Of a DNA stretch of 64,000 nt, positions 25,704 through 35,706 are shown one piece after another; the stretch's first letter is position 1, and each line of letters starts with the position of its first letter. The translations under genes and the position numbers were made by a program. The notes below the pieces were generated by a model. That model was not told the DNA's origin, did not search any database, and saw only the letters and a program-made list of their open reading frames with translations. Source of the DNA: Rhodoblastus sp963703385 (lineage in GTDB: Bacteria; Pseudomonadota; Alphaproteobacteria; Rhizobiales; Beijerinckiaceae); assembly GCA_963703385.1 (NCBI GenBank), contig OY969816.1, positions 124,001 through 188,000 of the forward strand, written 5' to 3'.

Positions 25704-27029
25704 TCATTTCGTGTGACCGGGATGTGCGGCGAGCGCGCCGACCGGCTCGGCGCCGGGCTGGCGGGCGACGCCGTCGCGCCGGATATGGACGACGAGCCGG
25801 GCGACCCACAGGAACAGGGCAAGGGCGGCGAAAGCGAAGAAGCGGTCGAAATATTCGGGAAAAACCGCAACATGAAGGACCACATAGGCCAGCGGTGCCA
25901 AGGCGAAGACCGCGGTGAAGCGACCGCGCGTCAGGTCGCGCAGATAAGGGTTGGCGAGAGCGGCGATGGTCAGCCCATAGACGACGATGTGGCGGCTTTC
26001 GAATGTCTGTTTCGCCGCGCGCAGGTAAGCGAAAAGGTAATCGCGCGGATCGGCCGAAAAAGTCATGCTCTGCGGATAAGGCGCAAAACCCATGAAGGAG
26101 AAATTGAACAAAGTGGCGAAGGAATAGGCGCCGAGGAAATGGTTTTGCGCGAGATAGATCGCGCCGGCGCCGGCGAGGCTGAGCGCGCCCGCGACGAGTT
26201 TTCCGCGCGAAATGTCCCGGAGACGGGGGAAGCCCGGCGCCTGATTTTCATCGACGCGGGTGAGAAGAATCGCGGCGACCAGCGCCGCCGAAAGGATGAT
26301 GAAATCGGGACGCGCCAGCGGCGCGAGCGCGGCGGCGGCAAGACCCATTCGGTCCTTGCGCGCGGCGAGCCAAAGACAGACGAGCGCGAAAAAACCGGCA
26401 AGCGCGTCGGGGGTCGATTGAGAGGCTAGCGATCCAAAGGCCACATTGTTGAACGCGCAGATGTTCGCGGCGGTGATCCCCACCGGCAGCAGCAAGAGCG
26501 GCAGCCGCAGGCCCATCAGCAACAGCCCGAAAACCATCACCATCGCGGCCGCAGAGGCGGCGCTGACCGCATAAGTGGCTTTCACATAAGGCAGACCGAG
26601 GCGATGGGCGCCCTTCACCAGGGCCATGTAAATTATTTTGACGCGATAAAAGGGCAATTGCTGTTCGAGCGCGCGCGGATCGCGCGCCACGGCGGCGCGA
26701 TATTCGGCGATCTGCTGGCCGGTGGCGATCGGGTCCTGGCCGACGAGTTGCGCATATTCGTGATCGTTCACGTCGGCGCGGACCTGCGCATAGACTTCGT
26801 CGCGCCAGGCTTCGCCGCGCAGTCCCTCGTCGTGAAGCGCGCTGGCGACATAGGCGATCATGTCCCAGTCATGTGTCGGCTTCTTGTAGCCGATTCCGGC
26901 GACCAGAGCGGCGCAGACGATCACGAAAGCCCAACCGCGCAATTTGGCAAACCAGCCGCTCCAGGCCCGCGCGAGCGCGGGCCTGGATGAAAGGGGTGAA
27001 GGTGAAATGCTTGCCGCGGACGAAGTCAT
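25704..27029 (-). CDS. Polytopic membrane protein, GT-C-like, unknown function
   Basis: A 441-residue protein with about ten membrane helices. An early extracytoplasmic loop contains KPTHDWDMIAYVASALHDEG, an acidic motif after the first helix as in GT-C glycosyltransferases that use lipid-linked sugars. A large loop (res 75-125) follows. The C-terminus is basic and disordered. I do not recognise the exact family. Its position in the polysaccharide locus suggests a role in glycan assembly or modification, which is inference. Confidence 0.55.
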   Translation of the reverse strand: MTSSAASISPSPLSSRPALARAWSGWFAKLRGWAFVIVCAALVAGIGYKKPTHDWDMIAYVASALHDEGLRGEAWRDEVYAQVRADVNDHEYAQLVGQDPIATGQQIAEYRAAVARDPRALEQQLPFYRVKIIYMALVKGAHRLGLPYVKATYAVSAASAAAMVMVFGLLLMGLRLPLLLLPVGITAANICAFNNVAFGSLASQSTPDALAGFFALVCLWLAARKDRMGLAAAALAPLARPDFIILSAALVAAILLTRVDENQAPGFPRLRDISRGKLVAGALSLAGAGAIYLAQNHFLGAYSFATLFNFSFMGFAPYPQSMTFSADPRDYLFAYLRAAKQTFESRHIVVYGLTIAALANPYLRDLTRGRFTAVFALAPLAYVVLHVAVFPEYFDRFFAFAALALFLWVARLVVHIRRDGVARQPGAEPVGALAAHPGHTK

Positions 27030-27188
27030 GGCGCAATCCGTCGAAAGTAATCCGTAACTATTATCGCGATTGCGATTTAATTCGCGAGCTTTAACAGGAA
27101 ATGGCGTTAAGAAACATCCTTACGCACGTTGGGGTGCGGCAGTTTCGGGTCACCAATGCCTCCGGGAATTGTTTTTGGCGTCGAGACG

Positions 27189-28769
27189 CTAAAAGGCGTC
27201 ATTCACGCCAATTGTGACAACCGGATATGGCTTGTCGACATCGAGCCCGTTTTTCGATGCGCCATAGTCCCGACCGTCGTCCTCGGTCCTTGTTCCATCA
27301 TTCGCAGACCCCGAGGGGCTCAAGGCCATGATGGCCCCGCGCGTCCAGCCGGTGATCATATTGCCCTGAATGAGGGTGAATCCGCGCGCCGGGTCCGAGC
27401 CTTTCCAGAATCCGACGCCCCATCGCGCGCCTTTGACGATATTGCCGGTGACATTGGCGGCGGTCTTGATCGTGCTGTTCTGGATCGCCGCGGGCGCGAC
27501 ATAAATCCCGCAACCCTCGCAGTCTTCGATCATGTTTCCGACGATATCGACATCCGCTTCCGCGTAGATCCCGTCGCCGCAGGTCGCGTAGCGCGGCCAG
27601 TTCGGATCGCTGGTGCGGAAAGTCCGGCGCGCGACCGCTCTGACCTGATTGCCGTTGATCGCAACCCGCCGGCCGCCATACCAGGAATTGGTGACCGACA
27701 CGCCTTCCGCGGCGCCGGACACGATATTGCCGGCGATGACGCCGCCCTCGTAGCCCAGGCCGTTCGGGGTCTTGCCGTCGGTCTGCGGACATTCGACCAT
27801 GATCGCGGTTTCTCCCGATCGATCGATGGCGTTGTTGGTGATCTGGAGGTCGAAACAGCCGTTCATGCGCACGCCGGAAAAGGCGGAATCCGAAATCCGG
27901 TTGCCTTCGACCCTCATGTGATGGGCATACAGGCCGAAAACGCCATTGCCATAGGGCCCGCTGCCGCCGACGATCCCGCGCGACGGGTCGGCGCCGAAGC
28001 TCGCCGCCGTTTTTGCGATCCTGTTGTTGCGCAGGATGGTGTAATCGGGCCCCGGCGGCCATTGCTCGACGAGGATGCCGAAATTGACATTGTCGTGGAT
28101 GTCGTTGTCGGCGAAGAGATTGTTCTCGCCCTGCGCGGAATAGATCGAAATATTGTTGTTGAGAAATTCGTTGCGCGTCACCGAGGCGTTGCGGCATCGC
28201 CACAGCGCCAGGCCGCCGGCCTCCGAGCCGCCGACGGAGCAATCCTCGACGATCAAATTCCTGACGCGGAAGGCGGTGATCAGCGCGTTGAAGCGGGGGA
28301 TGGCCGCGTCGAGGAACGGATCGACCGGCCGTTCCCCCGGATTCACGCCGGTCGGGAAATTGGCTGCCTTGCCGCGAAAACCGATCCCCCTGATCGACAC
28401 GCCCTCCAGCAAGCTCGAGTCCGCAGCGGGCCTGATGTCGATATTGAAACATTGGCCTCCCGCCGGCTCGATGACGACCGTTCCGGGGGCCCCGAAAATC
28501 TCCAGCGGCCCGGCGATCGAAAAGCCGGAGGTGCGATAGGCGCCCGGCAGGAGATTGAGGGGCTTTCCGGCCCTTGCGGCGGCGGCGACCGCGCCGGCGA
28601 GCGACAAGCTTTGCGTCCGCGCGGCCGAAGACAGGCGCGAGGGACTTATGAGCACGGCGGCATCGCCGATGGCGACAAAATAGGCCGGGTCCGCCGCGCG
28701 GGCCGGCGCGGCGGAGAGCAAGCCCGTGGCCGCGACGGGAAAAGTCTGGATGAACCGGCGCCTGTCCAT
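27189..28769 (-). CDS. TAT-exported right-handed beta-helix protein (TIGR03808-like)
   Basis: A 526-residue protein. The N-terminus has a twin-arginine signal (DRRRFIQTF, then VAATGLLSAAPARA). The body is a series of parallel beta-helix coils with N-rich turns (NASVTRNEFLNNNISIYSAQ, NLFADNDIHDN, GNRISDSAFSGVRMNG, LQITNNAIDRSG), as in the TIGR03808 twin-arginine-translocated repeat family. Such folds occur in polysaccharide lyases, hydrolases and epimerases. It may trim or modify the exopolysaccharide in the periplasm. It is just downstream of the polymerase gene. Confidence 0.8.
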   Translation of the reverse strand: MDRRRFIQTFPVAATGLLSAAPARAADPAYFVAIGDAAVLISPSRLSSAARTQSLSLAGAVAAAARAGKPLNLLPGAYRTSGFSIAGPLEIFGAPGTVVIEPAGGQCFNIDIRPAADSSLLEGVSIRGIGFRGKAANFPTGVNPGERPVDPFLDAAIPRFNALITAFRVRNLIVEDCSVGGSEAGGLALWRCRNASVTRNEFLNNNISIYSAQGENNLFADNDIHDNVNFGILVEQWPPGPDYTILRNNRIAKTAASFGADPSRGIVGGSGPYGNGVFGLYAHHMRVEGNRISDSAFSGVRMNGCFDLQITNNAIDRSGETAIMVECPQTDGKTPNGLGYEGGVIAGNIVSGAAEGVSVTNSWYGGRRVAINGNQVRAVARRTFRTSDPNWPRYATCGDGIYAEADVDIVGNMIEDCEGCGIYVAPAAIQNSTIKTAANVTGNIVKGARWGVGFWKGSDPARGFTLIQGNMITGWTRGAIMALSPSGSANDGTRTEDDGRDYGASKNGLDVDKPYPVVTIGVNDAF

Positions 28770-28817
28770 GTTTTCTCCGAGAATCCGCCGCGAGAATCCG
28801 CCGCCGCGGAAAACGCT

Positions 28818-30068
28818 CTATGATTCTTCCTCCCCCGCCAGCCAGCGCCGCCGCGCCGCCTCGATCCCCCAGAGTGCGCCGAGCGAAACGAAGAACATGC
28901 GCCAGTGGCCGATGTCGATCTGCAAGGCCTGAAGGAGGAAGACAAAGGTCGCGGCGAACAGGACCTGCGACTGACGCATCCAGGGATGGCGGGTCAGGCT
29001 TTGCCGGAAGCCGACGAAAATCGTCGAAACGGTAAGGGAAAGAAAGCAGAAGCCGCCGAGCCAGCCCTCGGAGGCGAAGGCGTCGATGTAGGAATTATGC
29101 GGCTCCAGCCCGAAGGTGAGCCGGAAGCGCAAAGGCCCAAAACCGTTGGGCCGGTCGAGCAGCATGGGGATCGAGCGTTGCTGGTTGCCGAAGCGCCCGT
29201 TCGGCCCGCTGTCGTAATCCTGTTCGGCGTGGGCGCGCTGGAAGAAGAAGTCGCTGACGTCGGGCTGGCTCAAAGCGCCCATGATTGCGACGAAGACCGT
29301 CAAAAAGACGCCCGCCGCGCCCGCGACGATCCGCAGGCGCATGCGGCGCGAATCCGCGGTCTTGATGAGGAAGGCGACGACCATCGCCGTCGAGATCACC
29401 GCCGCGCCCCAGGAGCCGCGCGAGAAGGACAGGAACAGGGCGGCGAGAATCAGCGCGAGGCTCGGCAGGACCGCCCACCAGTAACGGGTGCGGCCGAGCA
29501 GCAGGCGCTGGACCAGATAAAGCACGCCGGGAACCAGATAGGAGCCGAGCACGTTCGGGTCCTTGAAGGGCGCCATGGCGCGCCCGTCCTTGATCCAGTC
29601 TCCGCTCCCGTCGAAAGCCGCGAACCAGGTCGTCACCGCGATCGCCGAGGCGAGGACGCAGGAGACGGCATAGGCCGAGAGCAGGAGTTCGGCCCGGCGC
29701 GAGGTCTGGTTGGTCAGGAACAGCGCATAGAACACGCCGGTGGTGATGATGAACGCCGTATGGAACATGTAGTCGACGGGGTCGGGTTCGTTCCAATAGG
29801 GGATGAGGGCGATAAAACCGCCCAGCGTCCAGAGCAGCAGGAGGAAAGCATAGGGCAGGACCGCGCGATGGATGGTGAAGCCGCCGAAGCCCCAGAGCGC
29901 GAGGGTGACCAGGATCAGAAGGTCATAGGGCGCGGGCTCGATGAACACCACCGAGCCGCTGGCGACCGTCAGCCAGAACAAGGCGTTGACCAGCTTGCGG
30001 TAATCGAAGGTCCAGCGCGGGGCTGCGAGCGGCGACGGATCGCCCGGAGCGAGCCCGATCTCGGTCAT
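28818..30068 (-). CDS. O-antigen ligase/Wzy-type polymerase family protein
   Basis: A 416-residue protein with about ten to twelve membrane helices and a large periplasmic loop near residues 275-330, the layout of the Wzy_C/WaaL family. In the loop, RFGNQQRSIPMLLDRPNGFG and EPHNSYIDAFASEGWLG resemble the catalytic-loop motif with conserved Arg and His of O-antigen ligases/polymerases. It probably joins repeat units of the exopolysaccharide at the periplasmic face. Its start overlaps the stop of the upstream glycosyltransferase gene (ATGA). Confidence 0.82.
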   Translation of the reverse strand: MTEIGLAPGDPSPLAAPRWTFDYRKLVNALFWLTVASGSVVFIEPAPYDLLILVTLALWGFGGFTIHRAVLPYAFLLLLWTLGGFIALIPYWNEPDPVDYMFHTAFIITTGVFYALFLTNQTSRRAELLLSAYAVSCVLASAIAVTTWFAAFDGSGDWIKDGRAMAPFKDPNVLGSYLVPGVLYLVQRLLLGRTRYWWAVLPSLALILAALFLSFSRGSWGAAVISTAMVVAFLIKTADSRRMRLRIVAGAAGVFLTVFVAIMGALSQPDVSDFFFQRAHAEQDYDSGPNGRFGNQQRSIPMLLDRPNGFGPLRFRLTFGLEPHNSYIDAFASEGWLGGFCFLSLTVSTIFVGFRQSLTRHPWMRQSQVLFAATFVFLLQALQIDIGHWRMFFVSLGALWGIEAARRRWLAGEEES

Positions 30069-31237
30069 CGACCGGCCCCAGATGCGCTTCCTTGGGCGCA
30101 GCCCTTGCGCGCCAGGCCCGCGAGATAGGCGGCGACAACGGAATCCGTCATGGCCTCGACACTGAAATGGGTAGCGACATGGCGGGACAATTCGGCGCGT
30201 TCCGCAGCGGCTTCTTTCGCGTCGCGGCGCAGGGCGGCGGCCATCGCTTGCGCCAGCGCTTGCCTGTCGTCGCGCGCAATCAGGCGGTCGCTCAAGGGGC
30301 CGAAAATCTCAGGCATGCCGCCGACATCGGTGGCGATCACGGCCTTGTCGGCGGCGATCGCCTCCAAGACGAGGTAGGGCAGGGATTCGGCGCGGCTCGG
30401 CGCGACCACGATCCGGCCGAGTTGGAAGGCCTCGCGGGCGGGCAGGGCGCCGAAAAAGGCGACCGCGCGGTTCAGGTCGAGATGTTCGACCAGGCCGACG
30501 AGGCGTTCGAGTTCGCAGCCCGCGCCGACAATGGCGAGACGCGCCTCGTCATGCCCCGTGCGATGGAGCGCGGCCAGGGCCTCGATCAGCGTGTCCACCC
30601 CCTTGTAGGCCGAGAGTTCGCCGATATAGAGGAACTCCGCCGCACCCGGATTTGCGGCGACGGGCGTGAATTCCGCGGGGCGCAACCCGTTCTTGGCGAC
30701 CCGCTTCAGCGCGCGCGTCGTCCCGACGCCCGTGGAATATTCGCCGGCGATGAAATCGCTCTCGAACAGCAGGACGTCGGTCTGGCCGGCGACGAGACGC
30801 TCGACCGCCATATAGAGCCGATAGCCCGGCTGTTGATGAAAACTGCCGCCATGCGGCGTGTAGACGCGCAGGGGATCGCCGAGGCCGGGAACGAAGCCCG
30901 AGGCCCTGGCGTAAAAGCCGCCCTTCGAGCCATGGCCGTGGACGACGTCGGGTTTGAGCCGGGCGATTTCGCTGCACACGCGGGCAAGGGCGGGGAGGTC
31001 GCTTGGATGGGGCTTGCGGCGCATGGGAAGGCGCGCGACCCCAAGCCGCAGCAGCGGCGCGATTTGCGCGATCTCGCGGGTTGCGGCGTCGCCGCCGGTG
31101 AGCGAATCCGCGATCATCCCAACGGCGTGGCCGCGCGCCGATTGCTCACGCGCAAGGTCCAGGACATGGCGAAACAGGCCGCCGACAGGCGACCTGAGCA
31201 CATGGAGGATGCGCAGGCTCGGTTCGCTCGAACGCAT
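30065..31237 (-). CDS. Glycosyltransferase family 4 protein
   Basis: A GT-B enzyme of 390 residues. The N-terminal loop is RILHVLRSPVGGLFRHVLDL (donor-site GG), with VVHGHGSKGGFYAR and VYTPHGGSFHQQPG typical of GT4 sugar transferases in exopolysaccharide loci. The C-terminal domain has FLYIGELSAYKGVDTLIEAL, LAIVGAGCELE and PSRAESLPYLVLEAIAADKA. An in-frame TTG at 31255 is a less likely start. It overlaps the polymerase gene by four bases, so the two are translationally coupled. Confidence 0.87.
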   Translation of the reverse strand: MRSSEPSLRILHVLRSPVGGLFRHVLDLAREQSARGHAVGMIADSLTGGDAATREIAQIAPLLRLGVARLPMRRKPHPSDLPALARVCSEIARLKPDVVHGHGSKGGFYARASGFVPGLGDPLRVYTPHGGSFHQQPGYRLYMAVERLVAGQTDVLLFESDFIAGEYSTGVGTTRALKRVAKNGLRPAEFTPVAANPGAAEFLYIGELSAYKGVDTLIEALAALHRTGHDEARLAIVGAGCELERLVGLVEHLDLNRAVAFFGALPAREAFQLGRIVVAPSRAESLPYLVLEAIAADKAVIATDVGGMPEIFGPLSDRLIARDDRQALAQAMAAALRRDAKEAAAERAELSRHVATHFSVEAMTDSVVAAYLAGLARKGCAQGSASGAGR

Positions 31238-32715
31238 TTGGACGTCATTCCGCAACTGCGCTGTTTTAAATGACGAGTGTTAAAAAAAGGAGGGCGGCCG
31301 CGTCTGCCGGGGTTAATAGGCGTTGCGACCGCTCGCGAGCGCGAATGGCGTCAGGGCGAGGATGCGCAGGTCGAGCCAGATCGACCAGTTTTCGATATAG
31401 TCGAGATCGTAATCGACCCGGCGCTGGATTTTCTCCAGCGTGTCGGTTTCGCCGCGCCAGCCGTTGATCTGGGCCCAGCCGGTCAGGCCAGGTTTGACCT
31501 TGTGGCGGGCGAAATAGCCGTCGACAATCTCTTCATAGGCCTCGCCCGCCACCGTGGCGTTGACCACATGGGGGCGCGGCCCGACGAGAGAAAGTTCGCC
31601 TTTCAGCACGTTGAACAATTGCGGCAATTCGTCGAGCGAGGTCCGCCGGATGAAGCGGCCGAACGCGGTGACGCGCGGATCGTCGCGCGTCACCTGACGG
31701 CAGACGTCCCAGTCACACTTGTCGACATAGAGCGAGCGGAACTTGTAGATACTGATCTTCTCGTTGTTGAAGCCGAACCTTTCCTGGCGGAACAGCGCCG
31801 GCCCGGGCGACGACAGTTTCACGCCCGCCGCCACCGCCAGCATCACCGGCGCGAGCAGCGCGGTCACGGCCAGGCCGACCACGCGGTCGAACACGGCTTT
31901 GACGACGATCGCCGTTTCCGACATCGGCTTGTCGATCAGGTCGAACAGGGGCACGTCGCCGAGGAAGGAATAGGCGCGCGGGCGGAAGCGCAGGCGATTG
32001 GCGTGGGCCGCGAGCCGAATGTCGATCGGCAGGACCCAGAGCCGGCGCAGGATTTCGAGAATGCGCGCCTCGGCGTGGACCGGCAGGGCGAACAGGATCT
32101 GATCGACGCGGACATTGCGGGCGAAGTCGATCAGGTCGTCGATCGTTCCCAGCTTGGGAATGCCTGCGACGATGTCGGGAACGCGGTCGTCGCCGCGATC
32201 GTCGAACAGGCCGAGAATGCGCACATCGGCGAGGGACTCATTGGTGAGTTCGCCAAGAAGATCCTCCGCCAGCGGGCCGGCGCCGACGATCACGACATAG
32301 CGGTCGAGTTTTCCCAGCCGCGCCAGCAGGGAGGCGGCGAAAGCGGCCAGAAAGCGGAGCCCCAACAGGCACGGCAGGCCCGCCGCCAGCCAAAAACCCA
32401 GCCAGCCGCGCGGCGAAAGGCCTGGGGCGGCGAAGACGAAGCCCAGGGCCAGGGCGGCGAGCGCGGCGCCGGTCCAGGCCCCGGCGGCGCGCAAAAAACC
32501 CTGGAAGGGCGCGCGCAGGATCGCGAGCCCATAGGCGCCGTTGGCGCGCGCGAGAAGCGCAAAGGCGGCCGCGACGACAGGCGCGACGAAAATCGGCGCG
32601 GCCGGTTCGCCAGCCGCGAGACCATGGCGCAGGGCGAGGCCGAGGAGCAGCAGGGCGGCGAATTCCCCCACGCGCGCCGCAGCGGTCATAGCAAAGCCGT
32701 AAAAGGCCGCCTTGG

Positions 32716-34710
32716 GTGTGCGCCGTGAGAAGGCGGCGCTTTTCCAGTGGGTGCAAATCCCACCCGGCGACCGCTCCAGCCGGAAGCAACCGGAGCAGGC
32801 ATGGAGGCGACGAAATGTCTGAAGCCTTCGGATAGCTGGTCACGTTTTCGGTGACAGCGCGAGTGTGCGGGCAGCAACGTGAGTGAACGCTGAGCAAACC
32901 TCGAAAAGGACGATGTGCAGGCCGACCCGGCAACCCTTCCGGGGAAGGCTGACATAGATGGGTGAGTAAGAGCGACGAGTACGCCCATCTGCTGCACCGG
33001 GGTAGTGGCGGCAGCACGCACACAAGGAAAGCGCACGCAACACGGGAAGCCTCATAGCGTGGTCAGGGATGATCAACCGGACGCCCGCGAGGGACAGGTC
33101 GGGCGCTAAGAGGTGGCGGAGGGGTTCGTAGTACCGATGAAGCCGGGTAATTCCGGTGGAGGGAAGGGACCTCAGTTCAAGACAGACGCAGCAAGCGATG
33201 AGGGACGTGGAGATTGGGCAACCTATCAACTCCGAAAACTGTTCAGAAATTGCAGATAGCGTTGCACGCGAAAGCGAAGGCAGAAGCCGGCTATCGCTTT
33301 TACGCCCTGTACGACAAGATCAGCCGCGAGGATATTCTGGCGCACGCCTATGCCCAGTGCCGCTCCAACAAGGGCGCGCCGGGCGTTGACGGTCAGGACT
33401 TCGCCGATGTCGAGGCTTATGGGGTCGAGCGGTGGCTGGGCGAACTGGCGCTTGCGCTCAGACAGGAGACCTACCAACCGGACCCGATCAGAAGAGTGTT
33501 CATACCGAAGGCCAACGGCAAACTCAGGCCGCTGGGCATCTCGACCTTGCGGGATCGGGTCTGCATGACAGCAGCGATGCTGGTGCTGGAGCCGATCTTT
33601 GAAGCCGATCTTCCACCGGAATTATACGCCTACCGTCCCGGGCGAAACGCCCAGCAGGCGGTGGTCGAGGTGGAGGAGCAGCTGTTTCGCGGCCACCCGG
33701 AAGTCGTAGACGCCGACCTCGCGGACTACTTCGGGAGCATTCCACACACCGACCTCCTCAAATCGGTGGCGCGCCGGATCGTTGATCGGCGCGTGCTGCA
33801 TCTCATCAAGATGTGGCTGGACTGCCCCGTTGAAGAAACCGACAGGCGCGGCCGGAAAACACGCACGACCGAAGCCCGCGACCAGCGGCGCGGCATCCCG
33901 CAGGGCTCACCCATCTCACCGCTGCTGGCGAATTTATACATGCGCCGGTTCGTGCTGGGATGGAAGAAGCTCGGGCTGGAGCGAAGCCTCGGCACTCGGC
34001 TCGTGACCTACGCCGACGACCTCGTGATTCTGTGCAGAAAGGGCAAAGCCGCAGAGGCGTTGCAGCGACTGCGCGAAATCATGGGCAAACTGAAGCTGAC
34101 GGTCAGCGAGGAAAAGACACGCATCTGCAAGGTGCCGGAAGGCGAGTTTGACTTCCTGGGTTACACGTTCGGGCGGGTGTACTCTCCAACGACCGGAAAG
34201 GCCCGTCTGGCCCTTCGTCCGTCGAAGAAGAGCATCAAGCGGATGGTCGAAAAGGTCCATGTGCTGACAGACCGAGCTCGAACATGGCAGGAGACCACAA
34301 AGCTGGTGGATGAGTTGAACCGCGCGCTTCGCGGGTGGGCGAACTACTTCAACGTAGGGTCCGTCAGCAAGGCGTATCGCGCGCTCGACAGCTACGCCGC
34401 TGTGCGGTTGCGCCGGTGGTTGCGCTCCAAGCACAAAGTCAGGCGACGCAGGGGCGGGACTTATCCACTCTCGCACCTCTACGGGTACTTCGGGCTCGTA
34501 CGGCTGACTTACCGGGGGCGCGACGTGCCGTGGACGAAGGCGTGAGGTTTTGTCCGAGAGCCGGGTGCGGGAAATCTGCATGCCCGGTTCGATGAGCGGG
34601 GTGTGGAAACGGGAGCAACGGCCGAGCTATTGAGGCACCGCCAGACGAAAGAGGCGGCAACAGATAGGCTCCACCTAACGCTAACCGCGCCACACTCCGA
34701 CTCTACCGAT
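32716..34710 (+). mobile_element. Group II intron (retroelement)
   Basis: The 5' end GTGTGCGCC fits the GUGYG consensus. Highly structured RNA domains I-IV fill the first 500 bases, then the reverse transcriptase gene. Domain V is recognisable at about 34558-34591 with the catalytic AGC triad and the GCCGGGTGCGGGAAATCTGC hairpin. A long domain VI-like stem (GGGGTGTGG / CCACACTCC) follows and the element ends in CTACCGAT (AY). The boundaries are supported by the host gene: excising exactly this segment rejoins a continuous reading frame. Confidence 0.85.
33214..34545 (+). CDS. ltrA: Group II intron reverse transcriptase/maturase
   Basis: A 443-residue intron-encoded protein from a TTG start with an AGGGAC-like ribosome site. 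The RT domain shows KANGKLRPLGISTLRDRV, AYRPGRNAQQAV, the QGSPISPLLANLYM block and the catalytic YADD (LVTYADDLVIL). The maturase X/GIIM domain follows (RALRGWANYFNVG, SKAYRALDSYAAVRLRRWL). No HNH endonuclease domain is present at the C-terminus, so mobility probably relies on nicked or replicating DNA. It acts in intron splicing and retrohoming. Confidence 0.95.
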   Translation: MGNLSTPKTVQKLQIALHAKAKAEAGYRFYALYDKISREDILAHAYAQCRSNKGAPGVDGQDFADVEAYGVERWLGELALALRQETYQPDPIRRVFIPKANGKLRPLGISTLRDRVCMTAAMLVLEPIFEADLPPELYAYRPGRNAQQAVVEVEEQLFRGHPEVVDADLADYFGSIPHTDLLKSVARRIVDRRVLHLIKMWLDCPVEETDRRGRKTRTTEARDQRRGIPQGSPISPLLANLYMRRFVLGWKKLGLERSLGTRLVTYADDLVILCRKGKAAEALQRLREIMGKLKLTVSEEKTRICKVPEGEFDFLGYTFGRVYSPTTGKARLALRPSKKSIKRMVEKVHVLTDRARTWQETTKLVDELNRALRGWANYFNVGSVSKAYRALDSYAAVRLRRWLRSKHKVRRRRGGTYPLSHLYGYFGLVRLTYRGRDVPWTKA

Positions 34711-34891
34711 GAGCACTGACGGCTTCCGCCGGTGGTCCGTGTCGCATGTCGATCACCGCCTTCGCCGGCGGGTCATCGCCGCGCCGGTCCGATGCAGGAT
34801 CATAAACCGTGAAGGAAATATGAATAAATGCGGAAACGCGCAGTCGCGCGACTTTCCGATATTTACCTTTATTTAAGAATTGGCTTGCGTT

Positions 34892-35449
34892 TCAGAAGTA
34901 GCGCTCGGGAATATAAATCGTGTCCCCGGGGCGGACCGGCGTGGTCACCGGCACGTCGGCGGTCAGGGTGCGGCCGCCTTCGGTGCGGGTGAGCTGGGCG
35001 TCGTCCTTGCGGCCGCGCGGCGTATAGCCGCCGGCGATCGCCACAGCGGTTTCGACGCTCATGCCGTTGACAAAGGGATACTGGCCGGCGGTGGTGACCT
35101 CGCCGAGGATGAAGAAGGGGCGATAGGCCTCGACTTCGACCAAGACGCGCGGTTCGCGGATATAGCCGGCGCGCAGCCGCGCCTCGATCTCGCCCGCGAG
35201 TTGGACCGGGGTTCGTCCGGCGGCGTGGACCGAGCCGATCAGCGGCATGGCGATGTTGCCGGAGCTTTCGACCGCATAGGAATTGCTGAGCGAATCCTGC
35301 CCGAACACGATCACCCGGACCCGGTCGCCCGCGCCCAGCGTATAAGGCGTGTCGGCATAGGCCTGGAATTCCCCGGGAATCTGCCGTTCGGCGCAGCCCT
35401 GGAGGGCGAGCGGAAGGACGAGACAGGCGAGCAACAGGATTCGGCGCAT
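34892..35449 (-). CDS. Polysaccharide export outer-membrane lipoprotein (Wza/OPX family)
   Basis: A 185-residue exporter subunit. The signal peptide ends in a lipobox LALQGC, giving lipidation at Cys19. The poly-export domain follows: YTLGAGDRVRVIVFGQDSLS, NIAMPLIGSVHAAG, then a SLBB segment (FFILGEVTTAGQYPFVNGMS). It is short like KpsD/GumB-type minimal OPX proteins. It would form the outer-membrane pore with the divergent GumC/Wzc-type protein. It is the first gene of the minus-strand exopolysaccharide operon, upstream of the intron-split phosphotransferase. Confidence 0.9.
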   Translation of the reverse strand: MRRILLLACLVLPLALQGCAERQIPGEFQAYADTPYTLGAGDRVRVIVFGQDSLSNSYAVESSGNIAMPLIGSVHAAGRTPVQLAGEIEARLRAGYIREPRVLVEVEAYRPFFILGEVTTAGQYPFVNGMSVETAVAIAGGYTPRGRKDDAQLTRTEGGRTLTADVPVTTPVRPGDTIYIPERYF

Positions 35450-35706
35450 GACAAGAGACCCGACGAGCGCGCGCCGCGGCGCGGCGCTGAGGGCGAAACT
35501 AGGCGCTTATGGTTAACAAAGCTTTGCCCTTAACCATCGCCGCCCGGGCGGGATGTCCGCGCGCGGCCTGAAACGACCGGTCGATGGGGGAGGCGCCCGG
35601 CGTGAATGGAGAATCGGCAAGGACGAGAGATTAACGGCCGGCGGCGCGGGATTAACATTGCTTCAACCATGAATGGCCTAAAGTCCCGGCGTTGCGGGAG
35701 CAGGGA
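35450..35706. promoter_or_regulatory. Divergent promoter region of the export genes
   Basis: The 257 bases between the OPX and co-polymerase genes hold an inverted repeat at 35509-35537: ATGGTTAA and TTAACCAT arms with a 13-base spacer that itself contains CAAAGCTTTG. Its central place between divergent genes suggests an operator serving both. Confidence 0.5.

Larger units (their letters stand above)
31313..34747 (-). pseudogene. Undecaprenyl-phosphate sugar phosphotransferase, split by group II intron
   Basis: The intact part (31313-32715) encodes four predicted membrane helices, a CoA-binding-like middle (RYVVIVGAGPLAEDLLGEL) and the polyprenyl-phosphate sugar transferase core (KFRSLYVDKC, DELPQLFNVLKGELSLVGPR, KPGLTGWAQINGWRG). 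This is the PssY/WcaJ family that loads the first sugar onto undecaprenyl phosphate. The first 12 codons (ATG at 34747, MRHGPPAEAVSA) lie beyond a group II intron at 32716-34710. Removing the intron gives one 479-residue frame. The intron is antisense, so splicing cannot restore this mRNA. An internal ATG at 32689 could still give a near-complete protein of 458 residues. Confidence 0.8.

Noticed and set aside
28805..28819. AAAACGCTCTA at the end of the polymerase gene, resembling the family 2 repeat edge.
   Set aside because: The match is only about 11 bases and no hairpin or further repeat sequence follows.
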